DNA of 59,552 bases from an uncultured Acetobacteraceae bacterium (GTDB lineage: Bacteria > Pseudomonadota > Alphaproteobacteria > Acetobacterales > Acetobacteraceae), in NCBI GenBank assembly GCA_903907955.1, contig CAIVPZ010000175.1:1-59552 (forward strand), in the 5' to 3' direction. Made by a program: the position numbers and the translations under genes. Positions 47,735-57,273 of this stretch are shown here, one piece after another; the first letter of the stretch is position 1, and each line of letters starts with the position of its first letter. The notes under the pieces are model-generated. The model saw only the letters and a program-made list of their open reading frames with translations. It was not told the DNA's origin and ran no database searches.

Positions 47735-50434
47735 TCATTGTCCGAGCCTTTCGAGCAGCGCCGGCACGTGCACCTGATCGCCCTTGTAGTTGCCGGTCAG
47801 CGCATACATCACCAGGTTGACCCCGAACCGGTAGGCCAGCATGCGCTGCCGCGCACCGCCCGGGATGAGCACGGCCGCCGGCTGGCCGGCCTCGTCGCTC
47901 GCCCAGGCCGCCGCCCAGTCATGGCTGCCGATGATCACCGGGCTGACGCTGTCGTTGCTGCGGTCCTGGTCGCGCTGCACCCACACCGTGTCGCCGGTGA
48001 ACCGGCCGGGGAAGTCCTGCAGCAGGTAAAAGGCGCGCGCCAGCACATGCGCGGTGGTCAGCGGCGCCAGCGGCGGCACCGCCAGCCCGCGGCCAACCTG
48101 CGCCAGCGCGGCCGCCGCGCCGGGGTTGAACCCCTGGCCACTGCCGCCGCCGGTATCGATCAGGATGATGCCGCCATTGGCCATGTAGGCGTTCAACGCC
48201 GCCAGCGTGGCGCCCGCCGGGGTGGTCGCATCGGCAGTGACCGGCCAGTACAGCAAGGGGTAGAAGGACAGATCGTCCTGCCCCGGCACCACCGCGGCCG
48301 GCGCCCCGAGATTGGCGGCGGTGCGCCGGTTGACGTAGTTCGACAGCCCGGCCAGCCCGCTCTGCGACAACTGATCGACCTCGGCATCGCCGGTGACGAT
48401 ATAGGCCAGCCGGGTGGACAGCGCCGGGTTGGGCTCCGGCGCGGCTGCCTGGGCACCTTGGTGCGGCGCCAGCACCAGCAGGGCCAGCACGGCAGCCGCC
48501 CGCAGCAGGCCGCGCAGGCGCAGCGACGCCAGCAGGTCGATCGCCAGCAGCGCCAGCGCCGCGGCGATCAGCCAGGGCGCCAGCGCCCGCTCCGGCGCGG
48601 CGCCGCCGAGCGGCCCCTCATGCGCCCCCGGGATGGGCGGCGCCGCCTCGGGTGCGGCCATCCGATTGGACAGGTTGAGCGCCCGCCGCCCGGTCTCCGG
48701 CCCGTACAGCCCGGGCGGATGGCGCGGCGAAACCGCCGCCCCGGCCAGTTCACGGGCGGTGAGCGCGCTGGCGACGGGCGGCGGCGCGGCGAGCTGGCCG
48801 AACCCGTCCAGCGTCTCGGCCGGGGCGAGCGGCGGGCCATTGGCATCCCCCCCGGCCGCCTCATCGGCCGCGGCCACCCCCGCCGAGACCGCCACCAGCC
48901 GGCGCAGCATATCGACGAACAGGCCGGAGAGCGGCAGGTCCGACCAGTCGGCGTTGGCGGTGACGTGAAACAGCACGATCCGGCCGGCCCCGCGCGGCGC
49001 CTGGGTGACCAGCGGCGTGCCGTCGGCCAGCCGTGCCCAGGTCGCCCCGCTCAGCTGCGCCCCCGGCTCGGCCAGCACCTGGCGGGTCACCTTGACCTCA
49101 TCGGGCACCGCCAGCCCGGCGAACGGCGAATTCGCGGCGAAGGCGGCCAGCCCGGCCGGCTGGCTCCACGACATCGCCCCGCCAAGCTGGCGGTCGCCGG
49201 CCAGCAGCTTGACCGGCAGCAGGCCATCCGGGTGCTCGGCCAGACGCGGGCCGGCAAAGCGCACCAGCAGCCCGCCCTTCTCCACCCAGGCCGCCAGCGC
49301 CTCGCTGTCCGGCCCGGCGGCGAGGCTGGCATCGGCCAGGATCAGCACGGCAAGCTGGCGCGACAGCAACTGCGCCAGCTCGCCCTGGCGGACCTCGGCG
49401 GTCGCCTCCAGTGCCCGCCGCAGATAATACAACGGGCCGGTCAGCGGGGTCGCCGCGGCGGCGGCGTCACCGGCCAGCAATCCGACCGGGCGGCGGCGCC
49501 AGCGCTCGTCCAGCAGCAGCACGGCACCGGCCGAGGACTGCCCCTCCAGCACCAGCCGGCCGAGCCGGTTGCGCAACTCCGGCGGCAGCGCGATCGGCGC
49601 CTCGGCCTCGGCCGCCTGCGGGGCGAAACTGGCCACGGCGCGCGCCAGGGTGCGGCCGTCGCCGGTCTGCGCCAGCACCGCGGCCTCGGCGGGCTGGTTG
49701 CGCGGCACCTGGGCGATGCGCGCCACCAGCCGGTCGGCGCCGGCCCGCGGCAGCAGCAGCAGACGGGCGGGCGCAATCGGGTCGCGCAGCACCTCCATTG
49801 GCCCGACCGCGGCCAGCGCCGTGGCGAAGCCGTCCCAGCCGGCGCCGCCGGTGGTGCCATCGGCGAGGTAGAGCACGGCGCCCCTGCCCGCCCAGTCGCG
49901 CAGCGCGGCGGCGGCGGCGGCGCGGTCGGACGGCCACGGCTTGGGCCGCAGCGCCGCCAGCCGGGTGCGCGCTTCCGGCACCGGCATGGCGGGGGTGGCG
50001 GCGGGGGCGGCGTCGGTTTCGCTGGGCGCGGTGGCGAGCAGGCCGACCAGCCGGCCGGCGCGTGCGGCGCGGTCGAGCGCGGCCTCGGCGGCGGTCATGC
50101 GGCGCGGCCAGTCCACCGCCGCCGCCCAGCCGTCATCCACCACCAGCAGCAGCGGGCCGCCGCCGCCGGGCAGGCTGCCGCCGGCCTCCAGCACCGGCCG
50201 CGCCAGGCCGACGATCACCAGCCCGGCCGCGAGCATGCGCAGCAGCAGCAGCCACCAGGGGGTGCGCGCCGGCGTCTCCGCGGTTGCCGTCAGCCCCAGC
50301 AGCAGGCGCAGGGCGGGGAAGATTTCGCGCCGCGGCGCCGGCGGGGTGACCCGCAGCAGCCACCACAGCAGCGGCAGCGCGGCAAGCGCCAGCAGAACCC
50401 AGGGTTCCGCGAAGGTCGGCACGGCGAAGCTCAT
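47735..50434 (-). CDS. BatA-like membrane protein with DUF4159 domain
   Basis: 899 residues. BatA-type N-terminus with two helices (11-28, 60-80), then a VWA-like domain in which the MIDAS is degenerate (VVDDGWAAA for DxSxS), a large periplasmic or cytoplasmic middle, two central helices (about 625-665), and a C-terminal DUF4159 domain (TRLAYIVTGDAEVDQLS ... GGIILIDTGGG ... HVLARAFYLLQDFPGR). The start overlaps the DUF58 stop by 4 bases. Typical third gene of alphaproteobacterial MoxR-DUF58-DUF4159 operons; role not established. Confidence 0.9.
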   Translation of the reverse strand: MSFAVPTFAEPWVLLALAALPLLWWLLRVTPPAPRREIFPALRLLLGLTATAETPARTPWWLLLLRMLAAGLVIVGLARPVLEAGGSLPGGGGPLLLVVDDGWAAAVDWPRRMTAAEAALDRAARAGRLVGLLATAPSETDAAPAATPAMPVPEARTRLAALRPKPWPSDRAAAAAALRDWAGRGAVLYLADGTTGGAGWDGFATALAAVGPMEVLRDPIAPARLLLLPRAGADRLVARIAQVPRNQPAEAAVLAQTGDGRTLARAVASFAPQAAEAEAPIALPPELRNRLGRLVLEGQSSAGAVLLLDERWRRRPVGLLAGDAAAAATPLTGPLYYLRRALEATAEVRQGELAQLLSRQLAVLILADASLAAGPDSEALAAWVEKGGLLVRFAGPRLAEHPDGLLPVKLLAGDRQLGGAMSWSQPAGLAAFAANSPFAGLAVPDEVKVTRQVLAEPGAQLSGATWARLADGTPLVTQAPRGAGRIVLFHVTANADWSDLPLSGLFVDMLRRLVAVSAGVAAADEAAGGDANGPPLAPAETLDGFGQLAAPPPVASALTARELAGAAVSPRHPPGLYGPETGRRALNLSNRMAAPEAAPPIPGAHEGPLGGAAPERALAPWLIAAALALLAIDLLASLRLRGLLRAAAVLALLVLAPHQGAQAAAPEPNPALSTRLAYIVTGDAEVDQLSQSGLAGLSNYVNRRTAANLGAPAAVVPGQDDLSFYPLLYWPVTADATTPAGATLAALNAYMANGGIILIDTGGGSGQGFNPGAAAALAQVGRGLAVPPLAPLTTAHVLARAFYLLQDFPGRFTGDTVWVQRDQDRSNDSVSPVIIGSHDWAAAWASDEAGQPAAVLIPGGARQRMLAYRFGVNLVMYALTGNYKGDQVHVPALLERLGQ

Positions 50435-51357
50435 CGCCCGCCCGCGCCGCGCCGCCCGGCCTGCGGCGCCAGCGCCGTGTAGAGCGCCAGCAGCGCCGCC
50501 TCCGGCGGATGGTCGGTGCGGTGGGTGGAAAAGCCGAACCCGGCGGCGGCGCAGATGGCGGCCAGCCCGGCCTGCTGCCCGGCCAGCCGTTGCGCGTAGG
50601 CCGCGCGCACGTCCTCGACGCGGGGGATCAGCGTGTGCAGCCCCCCCTCCAGCCCGTGCCGCAGCCCCTCGAACCGCACCCGCCCGCTATACGGCAGCAG
50701 CACCTCGGCAGGGTCGAGCACCTGCAGCACATGCCCGGTCACCGGCACCGCGGCCAGCCGCCCGACCGCCGCCTGGATGTCCGCGAGCGGGCCGAGCAAG
50801 TCGCCGATCAGCACCACGCGGGCATGGCGCGGCAGCGTGACGTCGGGCGGCAGCCCCTCGCCCGCCGGCAAGCGACCGAGTTCCCCGGCCAGCCGCTCCA
50901 GCCCGCCGCGCCCGGTGGCGGTGCGCGTCGCCGGGGCCAGCAGGCGCACCCGCTCGCCGCCGCGCAGCAGCAGGCTGGCCAGCGCCAGCGTCAGCAGCCC
51001 GGCCCGCTCCAGCTTGGAGGTGGCGGCGTGGCGCGACTGCCATTGCATGGACGGCGCACCGTCGCGCCACAACATCACGGTCTGCGCCGCTTCCCATTCG
51101 GTCTCGCGGACGAAATACCTGGTGTGCGGCGCGCGGTCGGACCGGGCGGATTGCCGCCAGTCGATGCGGCTGGCCGGGTCGCCGGCCATGAAGGGGCGGA
51201 ACTGCCAGAAACTGTCGCCCTGGCCGACCCGGCGCCGCCCGTGCACGCCCTGCGCCACCGTCGCCGCCACCCGCTCCGCCGCCACCAGCAGCGGCGGCAG
51301 CCGGTCGCCCAGCGCCTCGGCACGGCGCGCGGCAAGAAGCGGGGCGGCGCCGCTCAT
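50431..51357 (-). CDS. DUF58 domain protein
   Basis: 308 residues. DUF58 signature: GRRRVGQGDSFWQFRPF-x-AGDPASRIDWRQSAR near residue 50, then a VWA-like core (TVMLWRDGAPSMQW) lacking an intact MIDAS. In MoxR operons DUF58 proteins are thought to be clients or partners of the ATPase. It overlaps both neighbours by 4 bases (ATGA), so tight coupling with moxR and the BatA/DUF4159 gene is clear. Cytoplasmic; no membrane segment. Confidence 0.92.
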   Translation of the reverse strand: MSGAAPLLAARRAEALGDRLPPLLVAAERVAATVAQGVHGRRRVGQGDSFWQFRPFMAGDPASRIDWRQSARSDRAPHTRYFVRETEWEAAQTVMLWRDGAPSMQWQSRHAATSKLERAGLLTLALASLLLRGGERVRLLAPATRTATGRGGLERLAGELGRLPAGEGLPPDVTLPRHARVVLIGDLLGPLADIQAAVGRLAAVPVTGHVLQVLDPAEVLLPYSGRVRFEGLRHGLEGGLHTLIPRVEDVRAAYAQRLAGQQAGLAAICAAAGFGFSTHRTDHPPEAALLALYTALAPQAGRRGAGGR

Positions 51358-52409
51358 CCGATCCGCTCGACCATCCGCGCGATCACGTCGCCCAGCACCA
51401 CCCCGTCGGCGCGGGCGGAAAAATTGAGCGCCATGCGGTGGCGCAGCACCGGCGGCGCCAGCGCGGCCACGTCCTCCACGCTCGGCGCCAGCCGGCCATC
51501 GAGCAGGGCGCGGGCGCGCGCGGCCAGCATCAGCGCCTGCGCCGCGCGCGGGCCGGGACCCCAGGCGACGTGGCGGCGCACCGCCTCGTCGCCGGTGCTC
51601 TCCGGCCGGCCGCCGCGCACCAGGCGCAGGATGGCATCCACCACGCTTTCGCCCACCGGCACCCGGCGGATCAGCGCCTGGGCGGCGATCAGTTCCGCCG
51701 GCGTCAGCGCCTGCGCCGGCGGCGTCTCGGCGGCCCCGGTGGTGGCCACCAGCATCGCCCGTTCGTCCGCCAGCGCCGGATAGCCGACCTGCACCTCGAG
51801 CAGGAAGCGGTCGAGCTGGGCTTCCGGCAGCGGGTAGGTGCCTTCCTGCTCGATCGGGTTCTGCGTCGCCAGCACGTGGAACGGGGCGGGCAGCCGGTGC
51901 TCGACGCCGCCCACCGCGACCCGCCGCTCCTGCATCGCCTGCAGCAGCGCCGACTGGGTGCGCGGGCTGGCGCGGTTGATCTCGTCGGCCATCAGCAACT
52001 GGCAGAACACCGGGCCGGGCACGAAGCGGAAGCTGCGCCGGCCGGTGGCGTCCTCGTCCAGCACCTCGCTGCCCAGGATGTCGGCCGGCATCAGGTCGGG
52101 GGTGAACTGCACCCGCTTGGAGCCCATGCCCAGCACGGTGGCCAGCGTCTCCACCAACCGGCTCTTGCCCAGCCCGGGCACGCCGACGAGCAGCACATGG
52201 CCGCCGGAGAGCAGGCTGATCAGGGTCTGATCCACCACCTCCGGCTGGCCGTAGATGGCGCGCCCGACCTGTGCCCGCACCGCGGCGATACGGGCCCCGA
52301 ACGCCTCCACCTCGGCAAGCAGGTCGCCCCCGCCGCCGGCAAAGTGCAGGCCGGCGGGGTCATTGGCGATCGATCCGGACAGGCCGGCGGGGGCGGGGGC
52401 ATGCGGCAT
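51354..52409 (-). CDS. moxR: MoxR family AAA+ ATPase
   Basis: 351 residues. AAA_3/MoxR: Walker A GVPGLGKS (76-83), Walker B LLMADE (138-143), sensor 1 ATQNP in VLATQNPIEQEGTYPLPEAQ, and the lid AAA domain at the C-terminus. A chaperone-like ATPase for assembly or activation of VWA partners, which are encoded directly downstream. ATG at 52409 has AGGA 7 bases upstream; the frame from 52436 lacks one. First gene of a four-gene minus-strand operon. Confidence 0.95.
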   Translation of the reverse strand: MPHAPAPAGLSGSIANDPAGLHFAGGGGDLLAEVEAFGARIAAVRAQVGRAIYGQPEVVDQTLISLLSGGHVLLVGVPGLGKSRLVETLATVLGMGSKRVQFTPDLMPADILGSEVLDEDATGRRSFRFVPGPVFCQLLMADEINRASPRTQSALLQAMQERRVAVGGVEHRLPAPFHVLATQNPIEQEGTYPLPEAQLDRFLLEVQVGYPALADERAMLVATTGAAETPPAQALTPAELIAAQALIRRVPVGESVVDAILRLVRGGRPESTGDEAVRRHVAWGPGPRAAQALMLAARARALLDGRLAPSVEDVAALAPPVLRHRMALNFSARADGVVLGDVIARMVERIG

Positions 52410-52535
52410 GGGGCGATCCTGGTCTGGCGGATCCATCCTAGATCGGTGTTCGCGCGCAGTGTGCCACTTTCAGGGATGGGGGGCGCCTCCCTATATCGGG
52501 GAACGGTTGGACCAGGAACGGGCGGAGAGGCATCT

Positions 52536-53186
52536 GTGAACGACGCCACGCACAGCTTTGCAGGAGACACCGCCATCACAGGGCACCGGCGCCGCGGACC
52601 AATCCCTCCCCCCGGTCCGCCCGCGCACGGTTCGCTGTTGCCGAACGGCCCGCCGCAGCCTGCCGCGCCCCGCCAGCCGGCCGAGTGCGGCGCCCTGCCC
52701 TTCGTGATCCGCCGCGACGGCACCTGGCTCTACCGCGGCAGCCCGATCGCCCGGAAGGAGATGGTGTGCCTGTTCGCCTCGGTGCTGCGCCGCGACGAGG
52801 ACGGCGATTTCTGGCTGGAAACCCCGGCCGAGCGCGGCCGCATCGCGGTGGAGGACGCGCCCTTCCTGGCGGTCGAGCTGGACTGGCGCGGCTGCGGGCG
52901 CGACCAGGTGCTGACCTTCCGCACCAACGTGGACGAACTGGTCACCGCCGGGCCGGAGCACCCGATCCGCATCGCCCACGACCTGCTGACCTGCGAGCCG
53001 ACGCCCTATCTGCTGGTGCGCCGCGGCGCCGGGCGGCTGAATATCGAAGCGCGCATCTCCCGCGCCGTGTATTACGAACTGGTCGCCCTGGCCGAGCCGG
53101 GGGAACTGCACGGCCGCCGCGTGCTGGGCGTATGGAGCCAGCGCTGCTTCTATTCGCTCGGCGACCTGCCACCATGCGAGGACTGA
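52536..53186 (+). CDS. DUF1285 domain protein
   Basis: 216 residues from GTG 52536 (GAGAGG 5 bases upstream). The first 50 residues are Pro/Gly-rich; the DUF1285 domain follows: PFVIRRDGTWLYRGSPIAR-x-EMV, FWLETPAERGRI and the end YELVALAE. Small mixed alpha/beta protein of unknown function found next to MoxR operons and a CoA pyrophosphatase in alphaproteobacteria. Divergent from moxR, and begins a plus-strand set with the Nudix and DUF6111 genes. Confidence 0.9.
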   Translation: MNDATHSFAGDTAITGHRRRGPIPPPGPPAHGSLLPNGPPQPAAPRQPAECGALPFVIRRDGTWLYRGSPIARKEMVCLFASVLRRDEDGDFWLETPAERGRIAVEDAPFLAVELDWRGCGRDQVLTFRTNVDELVTAGPEHPIRIAHDLLTCEPTPYLLVRRGAGRLNIEARISRAVYYELVALAEPGELHGRRVLGVWSQRCFYSLGDLPPCED

Positions 53187-53210
53187 TAGCTGCCCCTTGA
53201 CGCCCAGGCA

Positions 53211-53852
53211 TTGCGGACCCGGCTGACCGCGCGGATCGCCGCCCAAACACCTGATCCGCTGCGGCCCGCGCAGGACTCGCCGGTGCCGCCCGCCATCGCC
53301 GCCGCGGCAGGGTCGGACGACGCGCGCGGGCTGGCCGAGGGGCCGCTGGTGCCGGCCGCCGTGCTGGTGCCGTTCGTGCTCGGCCCGGCGCCCGGCGTGC
53401 TGCTGACCAAGCGCAACGCCCATCTCAGCAGCCATGCCGGCCAGGTGAGCTTCCCCGGCGGCCGCATCGACGCCGCCGACGCCAGCCCCGAAGCGGCGGC
53501 GCTGCGCGAGGCGCAGGAGGAAATCGGCCTCGACCCCGCCCGGGTGGAGGTGCTGGGCCGGCTCGGCGACTACATCACCGGCACCGGCTACAGCATCACC
53601 CCGGTGCTCGGCCTGCTGCCGGTGGGGGTGGGCATGGACGGGCTGGACCTGCGCCCCTCGCCCGACGAAGTGGAAGCGGTGTTCCTGCTGCCGCTGGCGG
53701 TGCTGCTCGACCCCGAGGCGCCGCGCCGGCGACGGGCGGAATACCGCGGCCGCTGGCGGGAGTTCTGGGTCTGGCCGCATCCGGAGCATGACATCTGGGG
53801 CGCAACAGCCGCTATCCTGGTGCATCTGGCCACCGTCCTGCGCGGGGAATGA
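53211..53852 (+). CDS. CoA pyrophosphatase, Nudix family
   Basis: 213 residues. Contains the NuCoA motif LLTKRNAHLSSHAGQVSFPG followed by the Nudix box GGRIDAADASPEAAALREAQ with EEIGL, which bind CoA and Mg2+ for hydrolysis of CoA or its derivatives to phosphopantetheine. Start is TTG at 53211; a CTG at 53190 with AGGA 8 bases upstream would add LPLDAQA and is a real alternative. The stop overlaps the DUF6111 start by 4 bases. Confidence 0.92.
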   Translation: MRTRLTARIAAQTPDPLRPAQDSPVPPAIAAAAGSDDARGLAEGPLVPAAVLVPFVLGPAPGVLLTKRNAHLSSHAGQVSFPGGRIDAADASPEAAALREAQEEIGLDPARVEVLGRLGDYITGTGYSITPVLGLLPVGVGMDGLDLRPSPDEVEAVFLLPLAVLLDPEAPRRRRAEYRGRWREFWVWPHPEHDIWGATAAILVHLATVLRGE

Positions 53853-54085
53853 TGCTGCGTTTCGCCGAGATCGGTTTTTTTCTGCTGCCCTTCGTTCTCT
53901 ATGTGGTGTGGCGCCTGCTGGGCACCCGCGCCACCCCCGGCCTGCTGTGGGCAACCGCTTTGCTGCTCGCCGTGCTGGCGGCGGTGGTGGTGTGGTACGG
54001 CATGCAGAACAGCCTGCCGGCCGGCAGCCGCTACGTGCCGGCGGAGGTTCGCGGGGGGGTGATCGTGCCGGGGCATGCGAAGTAG
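53849..54085 (+). CDS. DUF6111 small membrane protein
   Basis: 78 residues, two transmembrane helices (6-24, 33-52), then a short PAGSRYVPAEV-x-x-G segment. Fits the small DUF6111 family of alphaproteobacteria, usually placed between the CoA pyrophosphatase and the CCA tRNA nucleotidyltransferase gene. Overlaps the Nudix gene by ATGA. Here cca does not follow; instead the repeat copy F and the R-M genes come next. Function unknown. Confidence 0.85.
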   Translation: MMLRFAEIGFFLLPFVLYVVWRLLGTRATPGLLWATALLLAVLAAVVVWYGMQNSLPAGSRYVPAEVRGGVIVPGHAK

Positions 54086-54087
54086 GC

Positions 54088-54140
54088 AAGGCCAGGGCGC
54101 TGGACCCGCCAGGGGCCGGGAGGCCCATGGAACCCATTCG
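54088..54140 (+). repeat. Intergenic hairpin repeat, copy F
   Basis: Starts 2 bp after the DUF6111 stop: AAGGCCAGGGCGCTGGACCC, GCCAGGGGCC, an imperfect second stem, ACCCATTCG. Like copy B it lacks the right arm of the first hairpin and its second stem is degraded. It marks the left border of the acquired R-M segment. Confidence 0.68.
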
Positions 54141-54212
54141 TTCAGGGGAGCGGGGCATCGGGCAGAGCGCGGTGTGTTGGTTTCAATCAATAGAAAAGGA
54201 ATCGCAACAGGC

Positions 54213-54241
54213 TCGACCGCTTCCGCTGCGGGGCATATAGT
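54213..54241 (+). promoter_or_regulatory. Predicted promoter of the R-M genes
   Basis: TCGACC (54213-54218), 17-bp spacer, TATAGT (54236-54241), about 55 nt before the methyltransferase start code. The surrounding gap (54141-54302) is poorer in GC than the chromosome. No controller (C) protein gene or C-box is seen. Confidence 0.42.
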
Positions 54242-54302
54242 TCTTCCTATGTTCCCGTCGCCGGTCAGAGTCGGGCGCTAACCGGAAGAAGACCGAAGCA
54301 TC

Positions 54303-56102
54303 ATGTTCCAGCCGAAGACAGAAGCGTGCGGGCCGCAACCGATCCCAACCGCCCCTGCGGAAACGCTGGAGATCGGCCGGATAATGAGCCGGGCGCTTGC
54401 CGCAGCTACCGCCGAGATCGGACGCCTTACCCTCGCGCACAGCTTCGGCCATCGTCTCATCGTCGCCTGGTGGCAAGCCCTCACCGATGCCGACGCCAAG
54501 GCGCAGCCGCTGCGCGAGCCGATGTTTCCTTTTCACCTGGCGGAGTTGCCGGCATCGGCGCAAGCCCTTGCCGATAGCATTGGCCTGGCGGCGTCCCGGC
54601 TCGACCCGGAAATTGCGGCCTATCAAATCGGACTTGCCTACACCGGGATGCTGCCGGCCGCGTATCGCAGCACGCACGGCATCTATTATACCCCCCCTGC
54701 TCTAACTGCGCGTCTGATCACTCAGGCAACCGAAGCCGGCGTTGATTGGACGACCGCACGCATCCTCGACCCCGCTTGCGGCGGCGGGGCCTTCCTTGCC
54801 CCGGTTGCCCAACGGATCATCAAATCGCTGCCTGACTGCAGTCCCCGCATCTTGATTCGGAATATCGCCACACGACTGCGGGGTTATGAATTAGACCCCT
54901 TCGGAGCGTGGCTTTCTCAAGTGGCCCTTGATGCCGCAATGCTTGCGGTATCGCGCGCCGCCAACCGCCGCCTGCCGGTGCTCGTCAGCGTGTGCGACAG
55001 CCTTCGCCGCAGCCCGTCACGCGAACGCTTTGACCTGGTCATTGGCAACCCGCCCTACGGGCGTGTGACATTGCCCCCCACAACCCGCGCCCTTTTCAAA
55101 CGAAGTCTTTTTGGTCACGCAAACCTCTATGGGCTTTTTACCGATATGGCTCTCCGCCACGCGAAGCCCGGTGGCGTCATCGCTTATGTCACACCGACAA
55201 GCTTTCTTGCGGGTGAGTATTTCAAGAATCTGCGTGCATTGCTTGGGAGCGATGCGCCGCCGACGACAATTGATTTTGTTGCTGCGCGCAAGGGTGTCTT
55301 TGAGGACGTGCTGCAGGAAACATTACTTGCGACTTATCGGCGTGGTGCCGTGGCCGCACCCGTCATGGTGCATGAGATTACGCCCGGCGTCGGCGCGGGT
55401 ATCACGACCACAACCAACGGAACAATCGCCCTGCCGGCAGACCCTTCGCAACCATGGGTGTTGCCGCGCAATCCATTGCAGACTCCACTCGTGGCACGTC
55501 TGGTCCGAATGACGCACAGGCTTGCGGATTGGGGCTACCATGTCAGCACCGGTCCTCTGGTCTGGAATCGTTTCAAGAACCAACTGGCACACACGCCGGG
55601 CCGGAACCGGCATCCTTTGATTTGGGCAGAAGCAGTTACTTCAGATGGACGGTTTTTGTTTCGAGCGGACAAGAAAAATCATGCGCTGTATTTTGAAATT
55701 CGTCGCGGCGATGAATGGTTGATTGTAAATTATCCATGCGTTCTTTTGCAGCGGACGACAGCGAAGGAGCAGCCGCGCCGGTTAATTGCCGCATCGTTGC
55801 CGGATGAATTTCTCAATAAATACGGCGCCGTGGTTGTCGAGAATCATCTCAACATGCTTCGCCCGATTGCCGAGGCATCGCCCGTTCCGCCGGATGTTTT
55901 GGCGGCATTTCTGAACAGCGCGGCTGCCGACCGCGCCTTCCGTTGTGTAAGCGGCAGCGTGGCCGTTTCGGCTTATGAATTGGAGTCCTTGCCGCTTCCA
56001 GCACCAGAGGAATTGGACGATTTGCATCGTCTTGTTCGGAGCCGTGCAACGCGGTTGCGCATCGAGGCGGCTGCCGCGCGCCTTTACGACGGGGACGCGT
56101 GA
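54303..56102 (+). CDS. DNA N6-adenine methyltransferase of a PstI/BsuBI-like R-M system
   Basis: 599 residues. Motif I DPACGGGAF (156-164) binds SAM; motif IV NPPY (249-252) is catalytic for adenine-N6 methylation. An N-terminal helical region (20-125) and a C-terminal target-recognition region (330-560) flank the core, as in type II methyltransferases of the Eco57I/BsuBI kind. The start of the next gene overlaps its stop by one base. GC and codon use are lower than in neighbours (many AT-ending codons after residue 360), a sign of recent transfer. Specificity is not visible; CTGCAG is only suggested by the partner. Confidence 0.88.
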   Translation: MFQPKTEACGPQPIPTAPAETLEIGRIMSRALAAATAEIGRLTLAHSFGHRLIVAWWQALTDADAKAQPLREPMFPFHLAELPASAQALADSIGLAASRLDPEIAAYQIGLAYTGMLPAAYRSTHGIYYTPPALTARLITQATEAGVDWTTARILDPACGGGAFLAPVAQRIIKSLPDCSPRILIRNIATRLRGYELDPFGAWLSQVALDAAMLAVSRAANRRLPVLVSVCDSLRRSPSRERFDLVIGNPPYGRVTLPPTTRALFKRSLFGHANLYGLFTDMALRHAKPGGVIAYVTPTSFLAGEYFKNLRALLGSDAPPTTIDFVAARKGVFEDVLQETLLATYRRGAVAAPVMVHEITPGVGAGITTTTNGTIALPADPSQPWVLPRNPLQTPLVARLVRMTHRLADWGYHVSTGPLVWNRFKNQLAHTPGRNRHPLIWAEAVTSDGRFLFRADKKNHALYFEIRRGDEWLIVNYPCVLLQRTTAKEQPRRLIAASLPDEFLNKYGAVVVENHLNMLRPIAEASPVPPDVLAAFLNSAAADRAFRCVSGSVAVSAYELESLPLPAPEELDDLHRLVRSRATRLRIEAAAARLYDGDA

Positions 56103-57190
56103 TGAACGCGCTTCCTCCCTATGCTCCGCGGCAACTCGTCGCTGAACGATTGCCGTTCATTTTCCCCGACGGCACCCCCAACCGCACTTATTGCGTGCGC
56201 GAACTTGCCGCGAGTGCGGTATTTACTGCTATTTATATCGGTGCCGTTGAAGGTTTGGACCGGTATCTCGGCCCGGTTCACGTCTACCGCATGACAGATG
56301 AGCAGTCACTTAAGTCCGCCGCCACCGACAGAGTCGCCTATGCCGAAAATATTCTTAAGAAGAATGCCAATATACCAGGAAAGACCTGGTATGCCGATAA
56401 CACGCGCGAGCCGATCCGCGACGAGACGTTGCGCGATGGTTTGGTTGCGATCGGTGCGGTTGTCCGGCGCGAGGACTTGCCGACAACATCCGGCCTGCCG
56501 CGCTACGCGCTCAAAGCCGACTTCGCGCGCCTTTTCGATCCGCTGCTGCAGGGCGACGCATTCGAAAAGGCAGTTGCCCATTTCCTGACGAACCACCTCA
56601 GCAAGAGCGCACTTGCTCGTGTTTCAATCATGCTTGCCGGAGCCGCCGGGAGTGCTGCGGGTGTTCTCGTTACTTTCCCCAACGGCGAAACGCGCCAGCT
56701 TGCCCCAGGCCGGAGTTCGATCATCTCACAGGCCGTCATTCAGATATTCGCCAGGCGCTACCTCGAAAAGCCGGTGGTGTTGTGGCTCAGTGAAAGCGGC
56801 AACAGGATCGTCATACGCGACGACCGCATTGCGACTGCGATCGGCCTCAAGATTGAGGCCGACAAGAACCTTCCTGACCTCATTCTTGCCGACCTCGGCC
56901 CGGCTGAGCCGTTGATCGTGTTTGTCGAGGTGGTTGCGACCGATGGGGCAATCACGCCGCGCCGCCGCGAGGCGATCCTCGCAATTACCGACGCTGCGGG
57001 CTTCAAGCGCGCGCAGATCGCGTTCCTGACCGCGTACCAGGACCGCGAGTCGGCGGGCTTCAAGAAGACGGTTGCCCAGCTTGCCTGGGATTCCTTCGCC
57101 TGGTTCGTCTCCGAACCGGAAAGCATCATCATCATGCGCGATGGTGGCGCGAGCCATGCGCGCCTTGCCGCCCTGAGCGGCGGAACCTGA
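56102..57190 (+). CDS. Restriction endonuclease, BsuBI/PstI family
   Basis: 362 residues. The C-terminal third matches BsuBI/PstI enzymes: NLPDLILADL (257-266) with the metal Asp and FVEVVATDG (274-282) with Glu, then ITPRRREAILAI. The N-terminal helix-rich part (1-160) has RELAASAVFTAIYIGA and probably contributes to DNA binding. Start ATG at 56102 shares a base with the methyltransferase stop (TGATG). Complete, no frameshift, so the system may be active; it would cut the recognised site when unmethylated. Confidence 0.85.
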   Translation: MNALPPYAPRQLVAERLPFIFPDGTPNRTYCVRELAASAVFTAIYIGAVEGLDRYLGPVHVYRMTDEQSLKSAATDRVAYAENILKKNANIPGKTWYADNTREPIRDETLRDGLVAIGAVVRREDLPTTSGLPRYALKADFARLFDPLLQGDAFEKAVAHFLTNHLSKSALARVSIMLAGAAGSAAGVLVTFPNGETRQLAPGRSSIISQAVIQIFARRYLEKPVVLWLSESGNRIVIRDDRIATAIGLKIEADKNLPDLILADLGPAEPLIVFVEVVATDGAITPRRREAILAITDAAGFKRAQIAFLTAYQDRESAGFKKTVAQLAWDSFAWFVSEPESIIIMRDGGASHARLAALSGGT

Positions 57191-57273
57191 TCCTGGCCGG
57201 GTGGATGTGCCCCCCTGCGATCGAGCGCAATGCGTTTGGCGGTCGTGACGCTCGCCATCCGGCCGTCCTTCCC

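Noticed and set aside
47573-50482. 969-codon plus-strand frame over the BatA/DUF4159 gene
   Set aside because: Gln/Arg/Gly-rich shadow with no domain or signal; the minus strand holds a coupled operon gene.
57191-57273. Possible extra gene between the endonuclease and the cca remnant
   Set aside because: Only short frames without ribosome binding site or recognisable motif.
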